Source: Streptomyces sp. 1222.5 (GTDB lineage Bacteria; Actinomycetota; Actinomycetes; Streptomycetales; Streptomycetaceae). From it: a stretch of 64,000 bases of DNA. Below are positions 26,562 through 36,112 of the stretch, one piece after another; within the stretch, counting starts at the first letter, position 1, and each line of letters starts with the position of its first letter. The notes under the pieces are model-generated. The model did no database searches, was not told the origin of the DNA, and saw only the letters and a list, made by a program, of their open reading frames with translations. A program made the translations under genes and the position numbers. Location: assembly GCF_900105245.1 (NCBI RefSeq), contig NZ_FNSZ01000001.1:5578001-5642000 (forward strand). Reading direction: 5' to 3'.

Positions 26562-27107
26562 GTGCTGCGCGGAGGGGCGCGCCGCGATCAGGGGGCGTAC
26601 GCCGGTGCGGAACGTGCCGGTGACGATCCGCTGGACGCGGCCCAGGAACGCCGGGTGCGGGCGGTGCTCGCGCTGGGCGGGGTGCCGCAGTCGGACCTGC
26701 CGGACGGGGTGCAGCAGGTGCGGCTGCGGCTGCTGGAGCGGACGGCGAGCGGCCGCGAGGCACCGCGGGACGTGTCGGCGTGGGCGGCGGTGGTCGCCTC
26801 CAACCTCGCCATGGACTGGCACCGGGCCAAGCGGCGCCGGGAACGGCTGGGGGAGCGGCTGGCCGCGCTGCACGAGCCCGCGCACCCCTCCGGCGAGGAG
26901 ACCAGCCTGCTCTCCCTCGCCGTCGCCCGGGGCCTGGACGAACTGCCCGCCGCGCAGCGGCAGGTGGTCGTCCTGCGCTTCTTCGCCGACCTGCCGGTGC
27001 GGGGCATAGCCGAGGAGCTGGGCATTCCCGAGGGCACGGTCAAGAGCAGGCTGCACACGGCGGTCCGCGCGCTGCGCGAGCGGCTGCACGACGACGAGGT
27101 GGTGTGA
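26562..27107 (+). CDS. RNA polymerase sigma-70 family (ECF) factor
   Basis: A 181-residue sigma factor. Region 2 is compact (VSAWAAVVASNLAMDWHRAKRRRERL). Region 4 is clear (LPAAQRQVVVLRFFADLPVRGIAEELG, then IPEGTVKSRLHTAVRAL). I chose GTG 26562, six bases after a GAGGGGG site. GTG 26547, also with an AGGGG site, is a close alternative that adds five residues. The next gene starts 1 bp after the stop and encodes a membrane protein, the usual anti-sigma position. Confidence 0.88.
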   Translation: MLRGGARRDQGAYAGAERAGDDPLDAAQERRVRAVLALGGVPQSDLPDGVQQVRLRLLERTASGREAPRDVSAWAAVVASNLAMDWHRAKRRRERLGERLAALHEPAHPSGEETSLLSLAVARGLDELPAAQRQVVVLRFFADLPVRGIAEELGIPEGTVKSRLHTAVRALRERLHDDEVV

Positions 27108-27108
27108 C

Positions 27109-28008
27109 GTGACCGCCGGACACGACAGTGCGCGGGGCGCGGAGGACGCCGGGGAGTACGGCGGCATGGACGCCCTGATGGCGGCGATCACCGGCGACCC
27201 CCTGCCGGCGGACGCCCGACGGGACCCCGCCTTCCTGGCCGAGCACCGGGCGGCCGAGGCCGACCTGGCGCTGCTGAGGGAGCACCTGGACCGGCTGGCC
27301 CGGGCGCTGACCGAGGAACCCCTGGCCGAAGGGCGCGAGGACCGGTCCCCGGAGTCGCCGGCGCCGTCGGAGGGCCCGGCGCCCTCGCCGGCCCCGGCCG
27401 GACGCCCGGCGGGTGGACGGCCGCGGAGCGTCACGCGTCCCGCCGGGCCGTCCCGGCCCCCGCGTCCGGGCCGTCCGTCCGGCCCGCGCCGTGCGCTGCG
27501 CATCGCGCTCGGCACGCTCGCCGGTGCCGCGGCCTGCTCGCTGGTCGTCGGCTTCGGCTGGCTGGTCACGCAGGCGGGCCTCGGCGCGGACGACAGCGCC
27601 GGGGACGCGAAGAGCGCCGCCGACGCCGGGGGGAAGTCGGTGACTCCGGAGGCCGCCGGGCGCCCGGCGGATCCGGAGCGCGAGCTGGCCTGCTCCCGGC
27701 TGGTGGTCGAGGGCACGGTGGTGAAGGTGCAGCGGCGGCAGGGCTCCTCGTGGAGCCGGGTCACGCTGACCGTGACCCGCTCCTACCGGCCCGCGCACGG
27801 CCCGGCCGAGGTCGGTTTCCTGCTCGACGGCACCGCGGAACCGGCGCCCCGCACCGGACAGCACGTGCTCGTGCGGGTCGCCCGCGGCGAGGAGCGCGCG
27901 AGTCTGTGGTCGGTGGGCGACACCCGGGTGGCCGCCGACCGCGCCTGGATCGTCCGGGCCCTGCCCGGCTCCCGGCACACGGCCTGCACCCCGGAAGGCG
28001 GGTCGTGA
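27109..28008 (+). CDS. Single-pass membrane protein, probable anti-sigma factor
   Basis: A 299-residue protein. A cytoplasmic N-terminal part (MDALMAAITGDPLPADARRD and a charged helix to about residue 70) leads to a long Pro/Arg/Gly linker, one membrane segment near 140 (GTLAGAAACSLVVGFGWLV) and an extracellular domain with a Cys pair. There is no HxxxCxxC zinc motif. The gene starts 1 bp after the sigma gene stop, so the products probably interact. Role is inferred from position and topology. Confidence 0.82.
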   Translation: MTAGHDSARGAEDAGEYGGMDALMAAITGDPLPADARRDPAFLAEHRAAEADLALLREHLDRLARALTEEPLAEGREDRSPESPAPSEGPAPSPAPAGRPAGGRPRSVTRPAGPSRPPRPGRPSGPRRALRIALGTLAGAAACSLVVGFGWLVTQAGLGADDSAGDAKSAADAGGKSVTPEAAGRPADPERELACSRLVVEGTVVKVQRRQGSSWSRVTLTVTRSYRPAHGPAEVGFLLDGTAEPAPRTGQHVLVRVARGEERASLWSVGDTRVAADRAWIVRALPGSRHTACTPEGGS

Positions 28009-28070
28009 GCTCAAGCGTGGCGGTCGGCCGGACATCCGGCCCCGGTGCGGCCGGTGCGGCACATGAGGAA

Positions 28071-28100
28071 GGGGCGGGTGTCCGGTCGGACACCCGCCCC
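28071..28100. terminator. Bidirectional terminator
   Basis: GGGGCGGGTGTCC pairs with GGACACCCGCCCC around a 4-base loop. It sits between the convergent anti-sigma and subtilase genes. Confidence 0.85.
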
Positions 28101-28119
28101 CGCCGTGCGCGTCACTCCG

Positions 28120-31100
28120 TTACGGCGTGACCTTCTCGATCTTCACGCTGCCGCTGCCCGCGACCGTGCCGCGGGCGTTCACCAGCTGGACCCGGCCGAA
28201 GAACTCGCGGCCGGCCGGGGCCTCGGCGGCGGCCGTGACCTGGCCGGTCACCGTCGCCGAGTCACCGGTGCCGAGCTCGACCGGGGCCGAACCGTCGACC
28301 GTGACGGAACCGAGCGAGGGGGAGAAGAACACGTCCCGGTAGTCGTAGTCCGTGGAGCCGGACGGGACCGAGTAGCCCACGACCTGGATGGTGTAGGTGC
28401 CGGCGGCCGGGGACGGTACGGAGACCGCCTCCTCCGAGTCGCCGTCCGCGGACTGCGCGACCTGCTTGCCGCTCGCGTCGTAGACCGTCAGGTCCAGGTC
28501 GGCGGCGGTGTCGGAGACGCCGCCGATCGCCACGTCCAGGGACTTGGCGCCGGCCGGGACCTCGACCTTGGTGGTCTGCGTCTCGCCCTGCTTGATGGCC
28601 GGACGGGCCGACTTGGCGGAGCCGAGCGGGCCGCCGACCAGCTTGCCGTCGAGCGCGGCGTACTTGTTGGTCACCTTCCAGGACGCGGCGGTCGGGGTGC
28701 CGACCTTGGCCTCGGGGACGGTCACGGTCTCCGGGTCGAAGGCCGCGCCGAGGACGGAGACGTCCAGCCGGAAGGGGTTGTCGAGCAGCGGGGACGTGCG
28801 CCGGGCCTCGACCTCGACCTCCCAGACGCCGGGCTGCGGGTCGGCGTACGCGCGCACGTCGGGCTTGCAGCCGTTGCCGTCCAGGTAGTTGTTGTAGCAG
28901 TAGGGCGTCGAGGTGTTGTCGGACGGGACGCCGTACGGGTGGATGGCGATGAACCGGGTCTGGCTCTTGTCCTCGAGCCCGCCGATCGCGACCTCCAGCG
29001 ACTTGGCGCCCTCGGGCACGTTCACGAAGTACGACCGGGTGGCGTTGCGCTGCACCGAACCCGACGCCGACCAGGTGAAGTCCACCGGGGAGGCGACCAC
29101 GACGGTGGTGAGGATCTGCTTGTCGACGCCCTCCGTGCGCGGGTCGTCGACCTCCAGGATCGCGCTCTTGATGCCCGCGGAGCCCGGGGCGGCCTGGACC
29201 TTGACGGTCACCGGCTGGTTCAGCGGCAGCTTCACGACGTCGTCGCCGAGGATCCGGAAGGTGTGCCCGGCGTTGTTCTCGAAGTGCAGCTCGTGCCGGA
29301 CGGCCTTGTCCGGGCCGGAGGTGCGGGTGATGGTGACGTCGTACGTCTTCTTCTGGCCCGCCTTCAGGCCGCCCTCGCGGTCGTAGAGGCCGGTGCCGAA
29401 GCCCGGGGTCTTCAGGGCGTAGTCGATCGCCGTGTCGACCGGGGCCTTGACCGTGTAGTCGTGGGCGGTGGCGTCGTCACGGATGGCGTCCCACGCGTCC
29501 ACGATGTTGATCAGGCCGGCGCCCTCCTCGTACGCCTGCACACCCTTGATGTGGTCGGCGGTCGAGGTGAGGGCCGTGCGCAGGACGGCCGGGGTGAGGT
29601 CGATGTGCTTCTGCTTCGCGGCGCTCAGCAGCAGCGCGGAGGCGCCGGCGGCCTGCGGGGAGGCCATCGAGGTGCCCTGGAGCATCGAGTAGCCGGCCGG
29701 CAGCGAGTAGCCCGCCTCGGCGACCGGGGAGCCCGGCAGCCAGGTCTGGGTGGTGTTGATGGCGGCGCCGGGCGCGCTCAGGGTCGGGGTGAAGCCGCCG
29801 TCCTCACGCGGGCCGCGCGAGGAGAACGGCATCATCGCGTACCGGGTCTCCACGGCCGAGCCGTAGTTGGCGGCCCAGGTCTCCTTGGAGATGGTGGCGC
29901 CGACGGAGATCACCTTGTCCGCGAGGCCGGGGTCCCCGATGGTGTTCGCGCCGGGCCCGGAGTTGCCCGCGGAGATCACCAGCTGGACGCCGTAGGTGTC
30001 GATGAGCCGGGTGTACAGCTCGGCGCGCGCGTTGTTGCCGTCGTTGAGCGCCGGCAGGCCGCCGATCGACATGTTGACGATGTCGACGCCGCGGTTGGTG
30101 ACGAGGTCGATCATGCCCTCGGTGAGGGCGACGTTGGTGCAGCCGCCGCTCCAGGTGCAGGCACGCGAGGAGACGATCTTCGCGCCGGGCGCCGCGCCGT
30201 TCATCCTGCCGCCGAACAGGCCGTTGGCGGAGGTGATGCCGGCGACGTGGGTGCCGTGCTCGGACTCGATGACGCCGATGTTGACGAAGTCGGCCTTCTT
30301 GCCGACCCAGTCGCCGCCGTACGGGTCGGTGGGCACGTCCTTGCGGATCTGCACGACGAACGGCTGCCGCTCGACGACGTCGGTCTTCGGGTCGTCGGTG
30401 CCGAAGTAACCGATCTGGTAGCCGTCCTTGTACGGCTTCATCGGCGTGTCGTCGGTGAAGTCGAAGTTGTTGTTCAGGTCGACGCGGACGGTGCCGGCGG
30501 CCGGGTCGTAGAGGATGCCCCAGACGTCGGTGGTGTCGCCGTCCCGGTTCGCGTCGCCCGCGGCGTCCCCTCCGGCCGTCGCGGACTCACGGAACAGGTT
30601 GACCTGGTAGTCGCCCGCGGGCGCCTTCCAGTTGGCGCCGCCGTACGAGAACGCCGGGCCGCTGACCGGGTTGGTCATCCGGCGCCAGGTGCCGTCGCCG
30701 TCCAGGATCGGGTCGGTCGCGGTGACCCAGTCGACGATCTTGCGCTCGCCGGTGGTGGTCTTCTGCAGCGCCGGGTGGCCGAGGTCGACACCGGAGTCGA
30801 GGATGCCGATGGTGACTCCGCGGCCGTCCGCCTTCGGGTGCTCGTCGACGAAATCGACGGCACCGGTCTCGAAGGACGGGTTGTACGGGTTCTCCGCCGG
30901 GGTGTTCCTGCCCGGTCCGGAGTAGGTGCCCTTGGCGGCGCCGGACTTGCCGGCGGTGTCCCCGCTCGGCGCGGGGTCGTCGAGCGGGATCTCCTGCTTG
31001 AGGTCGATGGCGTGCACCGAGGAGAGCCCCGCCGCGGCCTTGATGGCCGCGTCGGCCCTGGCGGTGGGGACGGTCGCGCGGACGTAGCCGACCTTGTCGT

Positions 31101-31422
31101 AGCTGCGGCCCACCGAGCCGCCCTTGACCGCGTCGAGCTTCTCGGCGACCTGCTCGGTCCGTCCCGGGGCCGTCGCGATCATCATCGTGACGTTCTTGTC
31201 GCCGGCGGCCTTGGCCTCCGCGAGTACGTCGGCGTCGTCCGAACCGAGCTTGTCGTGCCCGGACTTGACCGGGTCCGCGGCCGGGGCGGGCGGAGTGTCC
31301 GCGGCGAGGGCCAGGGGGACCGGCCCGGCCGCGGAGAGAGCGGCCACCACACCCACGGCCACGGCTATGCGGGCCAGGCGTCTGGGACCGGATATGGGAT
31401 CACGCTCGGGCGTGTGGGTCAT
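28120..31422 (-). CDS. Secreted S8 (subtilisin-like) serine protease, about 1,100 residues
   Basis: A 1,100-residue exported protease. A signal peptide (about residues 1-41, ending LALAAD) is followed by a propeptide. The catalytic triad is intact: Asp209 (GILDSGVDLGHPAL), His389 (SEHGTHVAGI) and Ser585 (GTSMASPQAAG), with oxyanion Asn487 (SAGNSGP). A 180-residue insertion separates Asp and His. The C-terminal 450 residues are beta-rich and contain pre-peptidase-like modules (SLDVAIGGVSDTAADLDLTV). I chose the ATG at 31422, six bases after GAGGG, over the ATG at 31428. The enzyme probably degrades extracellular proteins. Confidence 0.93.
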   Translation of the reverse strand: MTHTPERDPISGPRRLARIAVAVGVVAALSAAGPVPLALAADTPPAPAADPVKSGHDKLGSDDADVLAEAKAAGDKNVTMMIATAPGRTEQVAEKLDAVKGGSVGRSYDKVGYVRATVPTARADAAIKAAAGLSSVHAIDLKQEIPLDDPAPSGDTAGKSGAAKGTYSGPGRNTPAENPYNPSFETGAVDFVDEHPKADGRGVTIGILDSGVDLGHPALQKTTTGERKIVDWVTATDPILDGDGTWRRMTNPVSGPAFSYGGANWKAPAGDYQVNLFRESATAGGDAAGDANRDGDTTDVWGILYDPAAGTVRVDLNNNFDFTDDTPMKPYKDGYQIGYFGTDDPKTDVVERQPFVVQIRKDVPTDPYGGDWVGKKADFVNIGVIESEHGTHVAGITSANGLFGGRMNGAAPGAKIVSSRACTWSGGCTNVALTEGMIDLVTNRGVDIVNMSIGGLPALNDGNNARAELYTRLIDTYGVQLVISAGNSGPGANTIGDPGLADKVISVGATISKETWAANYGSAVETRYAMMPFSSRGPREDGGFTPTLSAPGAAINTTQTWLPGSPVAEAGYSLPAGYSMLQGTSMASPQAAGASALLLSAAKQKHIDLTPAVLRTALTSTADHIKGVQAYEEGAGLINIVDAWDAIRDDATAHDYTVKAPVDTAIDYALKTPGFGTGLYDREGGLKAGQKKTYDVTITRTSGPDKAVRHELHFENNAGHTFRILGDDVVKLPLNQPVTVKVQAAPGSAGIKSAILEVDDPRTEGVDKQILTTVVVASPVDFTWSASGSVQRNATRSYFVNVPEGAKSLEVAIGGLEDKSQTRFIAIHPYGVPSDNTSTPYCYNNYLDGNGCKPDVRAYADPQPGVWEVEVEARRTSPLLDNPFRLDVSVLGAAFDPETVTVPEAKVGTPTAASWKVTNKYAALDGKLVGGPLGSAKSARPAIKQGETQTTKVEVPAGAKSLDVAIGGVSDTAADLDLTVYDASGKQVAQSADGDSEEAVSVPSPAAGTYTIQVVGYSVPSGSTDYDYRDVFFSPSLGSVTVDGSAPVELGTGDSATVTGQVTAAAEAPAGREFFGRVQLVNARGTVAGSGSVKIEKVTP

Positions 31423-31576
31423 CGGCATCCCTCAGGTAAAGGAACGAGCGGACGAGAGCGCTCAGCTTTACCGAAGGGCACGCATTTGGGGACCCGTTGA
31501 CCGAATCGATATGCATGTATGGGGAAAACCCCCGATGAGATTTGAGCGTATCCGGCCCTGATGGTCCGGTATTTGC

Positions 31577-32119
31577 TCAGTTCTCCTTCGAACGCGCGTA
31601 ATGCCGGGAGGCCTTCGCCCGGTTGCCGCACGCCGCCATCGAGCACCAGCGGCGGGTGCCGTTCCGGGATGTGTCGAAGAAGTGCAGGACGCAGCCGCCG
31701 CCGGCGCAGGCGCGGATCCGCTCGGGGGCGCGGCTCAGCAGGTCCAGGTAGTTCCGGGCGGCGAGCCAGGCCGGCCCCCACGACGGGTCGGCGAACTCGG
31801 GCTCCTCGGCCGGGCCGCCAGCGGTCAGCCGGGCACGGATGCGCCCGTGTCCCAGCACGGCGTCCACGAGCGGAGCCGCCTGTTCCGCAGGGCCGTCCAC
31901 CGCGGCCCGCAGTGCCTCCCGGGCCTCGCGGAGGTGGTCCAGTACGGCGGTGTCGGCAGGGTGGTTTCCGGCCAGCCCATTGCTCGCGAGCCACACCGCG
32001 AGACCGTCGGGATCGGCGAGCAGGTCCTGGGTGGCGCCCTCCTTGTTCCACCGGGTGTTGAGCAGGTCGAGCGCGAGGGGCTCGCCGGTGAGCGGGCGGG
32101 GGTCGCGGGCGGTGGGCAT
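31577..32119 (-). CDS. CGNR zinc-finger / ABATE-domain regulator
   Basis: A 180-residue protein. An N-terminal ABATE (stress-responsive) domain (LTGEPLALDLLNTRW) leads to a C-terminal CGNR zinc finger with Cys residues in RACAGGGCVLHFFD and SMAACGNRAKASRHY. The ATG at 32119 follows AAGGAG. It diverges from a VOC-family gene, and a regulator/target pair is likely. These proteins are putative DNA-binding regulators, but the ligand is unknown. Confidence 0.9.
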   Translation of the reverse strand: MPTARDPRPLTGEPLALDLLNTRWNKEGATQDLLADPDGLAVWLASNGLAGNHPADTAVLDHLREAREALRAAVDGPAEQAAPLVDAVLGHGRIRARLTAGGPAEEPEFADPSWGPAWLAARNYLDLLSRAPERIRACAGGGCVLHFFDTSRNGTRRWCSMAACGNRAKASRHYARSKEN

Positions 32120-32228
32120 GGGCCTCTCCTTCTCTGCTAACCGGTCAAGCGTACGTGACCGGTTGACCCGGACGAGCATAACTGTCTATTGTTGCTTACG
32201 ACGGTTAGAAACCTCGAAGGGGAGAGTC

Positions 32229-32675
32229 ATGACCCTGCGCACCGCGCACATCGGCCTGAACGTCACCGACCTCGACCGCTCGCTCGCCTTCTACCGGGAC
32301 GTCCTCGGCTTCGCCCTGCTCGCCGAGGGCAAGGAGGACGACCGGCGGTACGCCTTCCTGGGCGACGGCGGCGACCAGCCCGTCCTCACCCTCTGGCAGC
32401 AGGCGCGGGCGCCGTACGAGGGCGGCCGGGCCGGGCTGCACCACCTCGCCCTCGCCGCGGACTCGGTCGACCGGGTCCGGGAGTACGAGACGGCCCTCAG
32501 GGCCGCCGGCGTGGACTTCGCCCACGAGGGCGTGGTCGCCCACCGGGAGGGCTCGGCCTCGGGCGGGCTCTTCTTCCACGACCCGGACGGCACCCGCCTG
32601 GAGATCTCCGTACCGCACGGCGCCGAGGGCGCCCCCGCCCCCCACGGATCCGCTCCGACCTGCGGTTTCTTCTAG
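32229..32675 (+). CDS. VOC-family (glyoxalase/bleomycin-resistance fold) protein
   Basis: A 148-residue protein with paired beta-alpha-beta-beta-beta modules. Typical sequences are HIGLNVTDLDRSLAFYRDVLGF at the start, GLHHLALAADSVD in the middle and FFHDPDGTRLEISVP near the end, carrying the His and Glu metal positions. Such proteins isomerise, cleave or sequester small molecules. It lies 2 bp before the PPOX-like gene and diverges from the CGNR regulator, which may control it. Confidence 0.9.
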   Translation: MTLRTAHIGLNVTDLDRSLAFYRDVLGFALLAEGKEDDRRYAFLGDGGDQPVLTLWQQARAPYEGGRAGLHHLALAADSVDRVREYETALRAAGVDFAHEGVVAHREGSASGGLFFHDPDGTRLEISVPHGAEGAPAPHGSAPTCGFF

Positions 32676-32677
32676 TC

Positions 32678-33559
32678 ATGGGTGGCTACCGCGCGGGCTC
32701 GCTCGCCGTGCAGCAGCAGCTGGGCGTGCGGGAGCGCGCCGAGCACGTGGGCCGCTCCCTGGGCCAGGGCATCAAGCCCGTCGCCGCGGCCTTCCTGGAA
32801 CTCCAGCCCCTGCTGGTCGTCGGCGCCGCGGATCCCGCGACCGGCCGGGTGTGGGCTTCCCCGGTCGTGGGCACTCCGGGGTTCGTCCGGGCCACCGGGC
32901 CCCGGCAGATGTCCGTCGCGGGAGGGCCACCCCCGACCGACCCTCTCGCGACGGCCCTCACCACCCCGGGCGCGCCCGTCGGCACCATCGCCCTCGATCC
33001 GCGAACCCGCCGCCGCATGCGTCTGAACGGCAGGCTGCGGCCCACCGCCCGCGGCTTCGCCGTCGAGGCCGACCAGGTGTTCGCGAACTGCCCGAAGTAC
33101 ATCCAGCGCAGGGAGTCGTACGAAGTGACCGGCGCACGCGCGCCGGGTCCCGCCCGGCGGAGCGGGCGGCTGGACCGGGCCGGCATGGAGTGCGTCCGGG
33201 GCGCCGACACCTTCTTCGTGGCCACCGTGCACCCGGCCGGCGCCGACGCCAGCCATCGCGGCGGCGATCCCGGCTTCGTCCGGGTGGACTCGCCGGACGA
33301 GCTGAGCTGGCCGGACTACCCGGGCAACGCCATGTTCCTCACCCTCGGGAACCTGCGCGCCGACCCGCGCGCGGGGCTGCTCTTCCTCGACTGGGAGACA
33401 GGCACCACCCTCCAGCTCACCGGCGAGGCCCGCACCGAGTTCTCCGACGCGGGCGGACGGACGGTCCGCTTCGCCGTGACCGAAGTCGTGCGCACCCCCG
33501 CCGCCGTGCCCCTGCGCTGGTCCGCACCGGAGTACTCACCGGCCAACCCCGACCGCTAA
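32678..33559 (+). CDS. Pyridoxamine 5'-phosphate oxidase-like flavin-binding protein
   Basis: A 293-residue protein of the PPOX split-barrel family. An N-terminal part (LGVRERAEHVGRSLGQGIKP) leads into the barrel (FFVATVHPAGADASHRGGDP; NAMFLTLGNLRADPRAGLLF). The ATG at 32678 lies 2 bp after the VOC stop. Family members bind FMN or F420 and reduce or oxidise small molecules. The N-terminal third is longer than in classic PdxH, so a PdxH role is unlikely. It probably shares an operon with the VOC and Nudix genes. Confidence 0.85.
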   Translation: MGGYRAGSLAVQQQLGVRERAEHVGRSLGQGIKPVAAAFLELQPLLVVGAADPATGRVWASPVVGTPGFVRATGPRQMSVAGGPPPTDPLATALTTPGAPVGTIALDPRTRRRMRLNGRLRPTARGFAVEADQVFANCPKYIQRRESYEVTGARAPGPARRSGRLDRAGMECVRGADTFFVATVHPAGADASHRGGDPGFVRVDSPDELSWPDYPGNAMFLTLGNLRADPRAGLLFLDWETGTTLQLTGEARTEFSDAGGRTVRFAVTEVVRTPAAVPLRWSAPEYSPANPDR

Positions 33560-33568
33560 CGTCGGGGA

Positions 33569-34042
33569 ATGAGACGGAAGTTGAGGGTGGCGGCCTACGC
33601 CGTGTGCGTCCGCGACGGACAGATCCTGCTCGCCCGCTCACCGGGACCCGACGGCACGCCCGAATGGGTGCTGCCCGGCGGCGGCACGGAGCACGGCGAG
33701 GATCCGTACGACACCGTCCGCCGCGAGGTCGCCGAGGAGACCGGCTACCGCATCGAAGTGACCGGTCTCCTCGGCATCGACTCCTCCCGCCACGTCTTCC
33801 GCGGCGGCCGCCTGCGCCGCCGCACCGATCACCAGGGCGTGCGCGTCCTCTACGAGGGAAGGGTCACCGGCGGTGAACTCCGGCACGAGATCGGCGGATC
33901 GACCGACTTCGCCGCCTGGCAGGACCTGGACGCGGTACCCGGTCTCACCCGGATCCGTCTGGTCGACGTGGCGCTGCGGCTCTGGCGCGAACGTCCCGCC
34001 CCCGGCCATCTGCCGCCCGGGGACCGTCCCCTACCCCGATAG
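33569..34042 (+). CDS. Nudix hydrolase
   Basis: A 157-residue hydrolase of nucleoside diphosphates linked to another moiety. The Nudix box Gx5Ex7REUxEExGU is complete at about residues 38-60 (G38, E44, R52-E53, E56-E57, G59). ATG start 9 bp after the PPOX-like gene. Specificity cannot be read; housecleaning of oxidised nucleotides or similar is possible. Confidence 0.92.
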   Translation: MRRKLRVAAYAVCVRDGQILLARSPGPDGTPEWVLPGGGTEHGEDPYDTVRREVAEETGYRIEVTGLLGIDSSRHVFRGGRLRRRTDHQGVRVLYEGRVTGGELRHEIGGSTDFAAWQDLDAVPGLTRIRLVDVALRLWRERPAPGHLPPGDRPLPR

Positions 34043-34256
34043 ATGAACGGGGCGTGACCGGTCCCCGGCCGCCCGCGATCCAGTCCGTGACCGCACTCCC
34101 CGCCCGAGATCCACGTACGGTGATCGGCGCTGCGCGTTGCCGCCGCGTTCACGCGCAGGTCATCCCCGCTGCCAACCATCCAGAGCGAGCGGGGCGTTCG
34201 CGCCTGCGACGGCCCGCGACCACTGCCGACGCGTTCGCACTCGGGGAGATCGCGCC

Positions 34257-36017
34257 ATGTCGCGCATACGCTCTGTCGCCACCTCCGCTTCGGGGGTCAA
34301 CCGCCGTACCGTCCTTGCCGCCGCCGGAGCGGTCTCGCTCTCCGCGGGCGTCGGCTACGCCCTGCGCCCCACCGACAGCGAGGCCGCCACCGCGGCCTCC
34401 GCGGCGGAGGCGCCCGTCGCGCACTCCCGGCAGGCCGCCGCCGCGGCTTCGCTCGCCCCCTACACCAAGGGCACCACCGTCGCCTCCGTCGCCGCCCCGC
34501 GGAACAGTTCCGGCTACCGCCGTCTCGGCGACGGGCCCGGCTGGAAGCGGGTCGTGCGCAGCGAGCTGGCCACGCCCAAGTCCGGCCGCGCCGGCCGCCG
34601 CAAGGCCCTCGCCGCCTTCGTGCAGTTCACCGACCTGCACCTGATGGACGTCCAGCACCCGCTGCGGCTGGAGTACCTGCGCGCCTACGACCCGCACGCC
34701 TGGCGCCCGCACGAGGCGCTCACCGTGCCCGGAGCGATCTCGCTGGTCGAGCGGGTCAACGCGCTGCGCGGCGCCCCCGTGACCGGCGCCCCGCTCCACT
34801 TCGTCATGACCACCGGCGACAACACCGACAACAACGCCCACTCCGAACTGGAGTGGTTCATGAAGGTGATGAGCGGTGGCCGCATCACCCCCAACTCCGG
34901 TGATCCCAAGCACTACGAGGGTGTGCACAACAGCGGCCTGAAGCTGTACTGGCAGCCGGACTCCACCACCCGCGACAACGACAAGGCGGTCGGCTTCCCT
35001 CACCTCAAGGGCTTCCTGGCCGCGGCGATCCGCGAGGTGAAGAGCCCCGGCCTCAAGCTGCCGTGGTACTCCACCGTCGGCAACCACGACATGCTCCCGC
35101 TCGGCTGCTACGGCTCCCACGGCGACGGCTACCTCGCCGAGGCGGCCATCGGCGGCAAGAAGCTGATGACCGCCACCCCCGCCGAGGCCAAGAAGCTCCA
35201 GGACGCCGTCAAGCAGGCCACGGACCCCAAGGGCAGCGGCTACCGGGACTTCCTCAAGGCCCACACCCGCTCCATGCGCTCGGTCACCCCGGACGAGAAG
35301 CGGGCCCCGTACACCCAGGCCGACTACCTCAAGGCCCACCTGGATCCGGCCCACCAGGGCGTCGGCCCCGTCGGGCACGGCTACTCCTCGGCGAACCTGG
35401 ACGCGGGCACCCAGTACTACGCCTTCCGCATCTCCGACGACGTCATCGGCATCAGCCTCGACACCACCGACGCCGGCGGTCACTACGAGGGCTCCATCGG
35501 CACCGCCCAGCTGAAGTGGCTGGAGCGGACGCTCAAGGACAACAAGGACTCCTACGCCGTCGTCTTCAGCCACCACACCAGCAAGACGATGACCAACACC
35601 CGCCCCGACCCGGCCCGCCCGGGGGAGAAGCGGCACGAGGGGGCCGACGTGCTCGCGGTCCTGACGGCCCACACGAACGTGCTCGCCTGGGTGAACGGGC
35701 ACATCCACAAGAACGTCATCACCCCGCACAAGGCCTCCGGCGGCCGCTCCTTCTGGGAGATCTCCACCGCCTCCCACGTCGACTACCCCCAGCTCGCCCG
35801 GGTCATCGAGCTGGTCGACAACAAGGACGGCACGGTCTCCCTGTTCACCACCCTGATCGAGTCCGCCGCCCCGCACCGCACCGACTACGCCGACCTCTCC
35901 CAGACCGGCCTCGCCGCCCTCTACCGCGAGCTGTCCTACAACGCCCCCGGCGCCAAGAAGACCCTCGCGGGCAGCGCGGCCGACCGGAACACCGAGCTCG
36001 TGCTGAAAAAGGGCTGA
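34257..36017 (+). CDS. Tat-exported metallophosphoesterase (TIGR03767-type)
   Basis: A 586-residue calcineurin-fold phosphoesterase. A twin-arginine signal (NRRTVLAAAGAVSLSAG) begins near residue 15. Metal motifs are visible in order: FTDLHLMD, TTGDNTDNNAHSE, STVGNHDM, FSHHTSK and NGHIHKN. The protein is predicted to be folded before export and metal-bound. ATG at 34257 with GGGGAG upstream. The substrate outside the cell is unknown; phosphate esters are likely. A serine hydrolase gene follows on the same strand. Confidence 0.9.
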   Translation: MSRIRSVATSASGVNRRTVLAAAGAVSLSAGVGYALRPTDSEAATAASAAEAPVAHSRQAAAAASLAPYTKGTTVASVAAPRNSSGYRRLGDGPGWKRVVRSELATPKSGRAGRRKALAAFVQFTDLHLMDVQHPLRLEYLRAYDPHAWRPHEALTVPGAISLVERVNALRGAPVTGAPLHFVMTTGDNTDNNAHSELEWFMKVMSGGRITPNSGDPKHYEGVHNSGLKLYWQPDSTTRDNDKAVGFPHLKGFLAAAIREVKSPGLKLPWYSTVGNHDMLPLGCYGSHGDGYLAEAAIGGKKLMTATPAEAKKLQDAVKQATDPKGSGYRDFLKAHTRSMRSVTPDEKRAPYTQADYLKAHLDPAHQGVGPVGHGYSSANLDAGTQYYAFRISDDVIGISLDTTDAGGHYEGSIGTAQLKWLERTLKDNKDSYAVVFSHHTSKTMTNTRPDPARPGEKRHEGADVLAVLTAHTNVLAWVNGHIHKNVITPHKASGGRSFWEISTASHVDYPQLARVIELVDNKDGTVSLFTTLIESAAPHRTDYADLSQTGLAALYRELSYNAPGAKKTLAGSAADRNTELVLKKG

Positions 36018-36112
36018 AAGTCACTCAACCGGTCCACAACGCGGCAACCTTCGCGCAACACCCCCGGGTCCCTTCCCCCGACCGCACCGCACACCTCAGG
36101 TTGGGGGAAGAC

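Noticed and set aside
32189..33559. 456-residue frame fusing the VOC region to the PPOX-like protein
   Set aside because: The first part is Arg/Pro-rich shadow sequence of the VOC gene. The PPOX-like protein has its own ATG at 32678.
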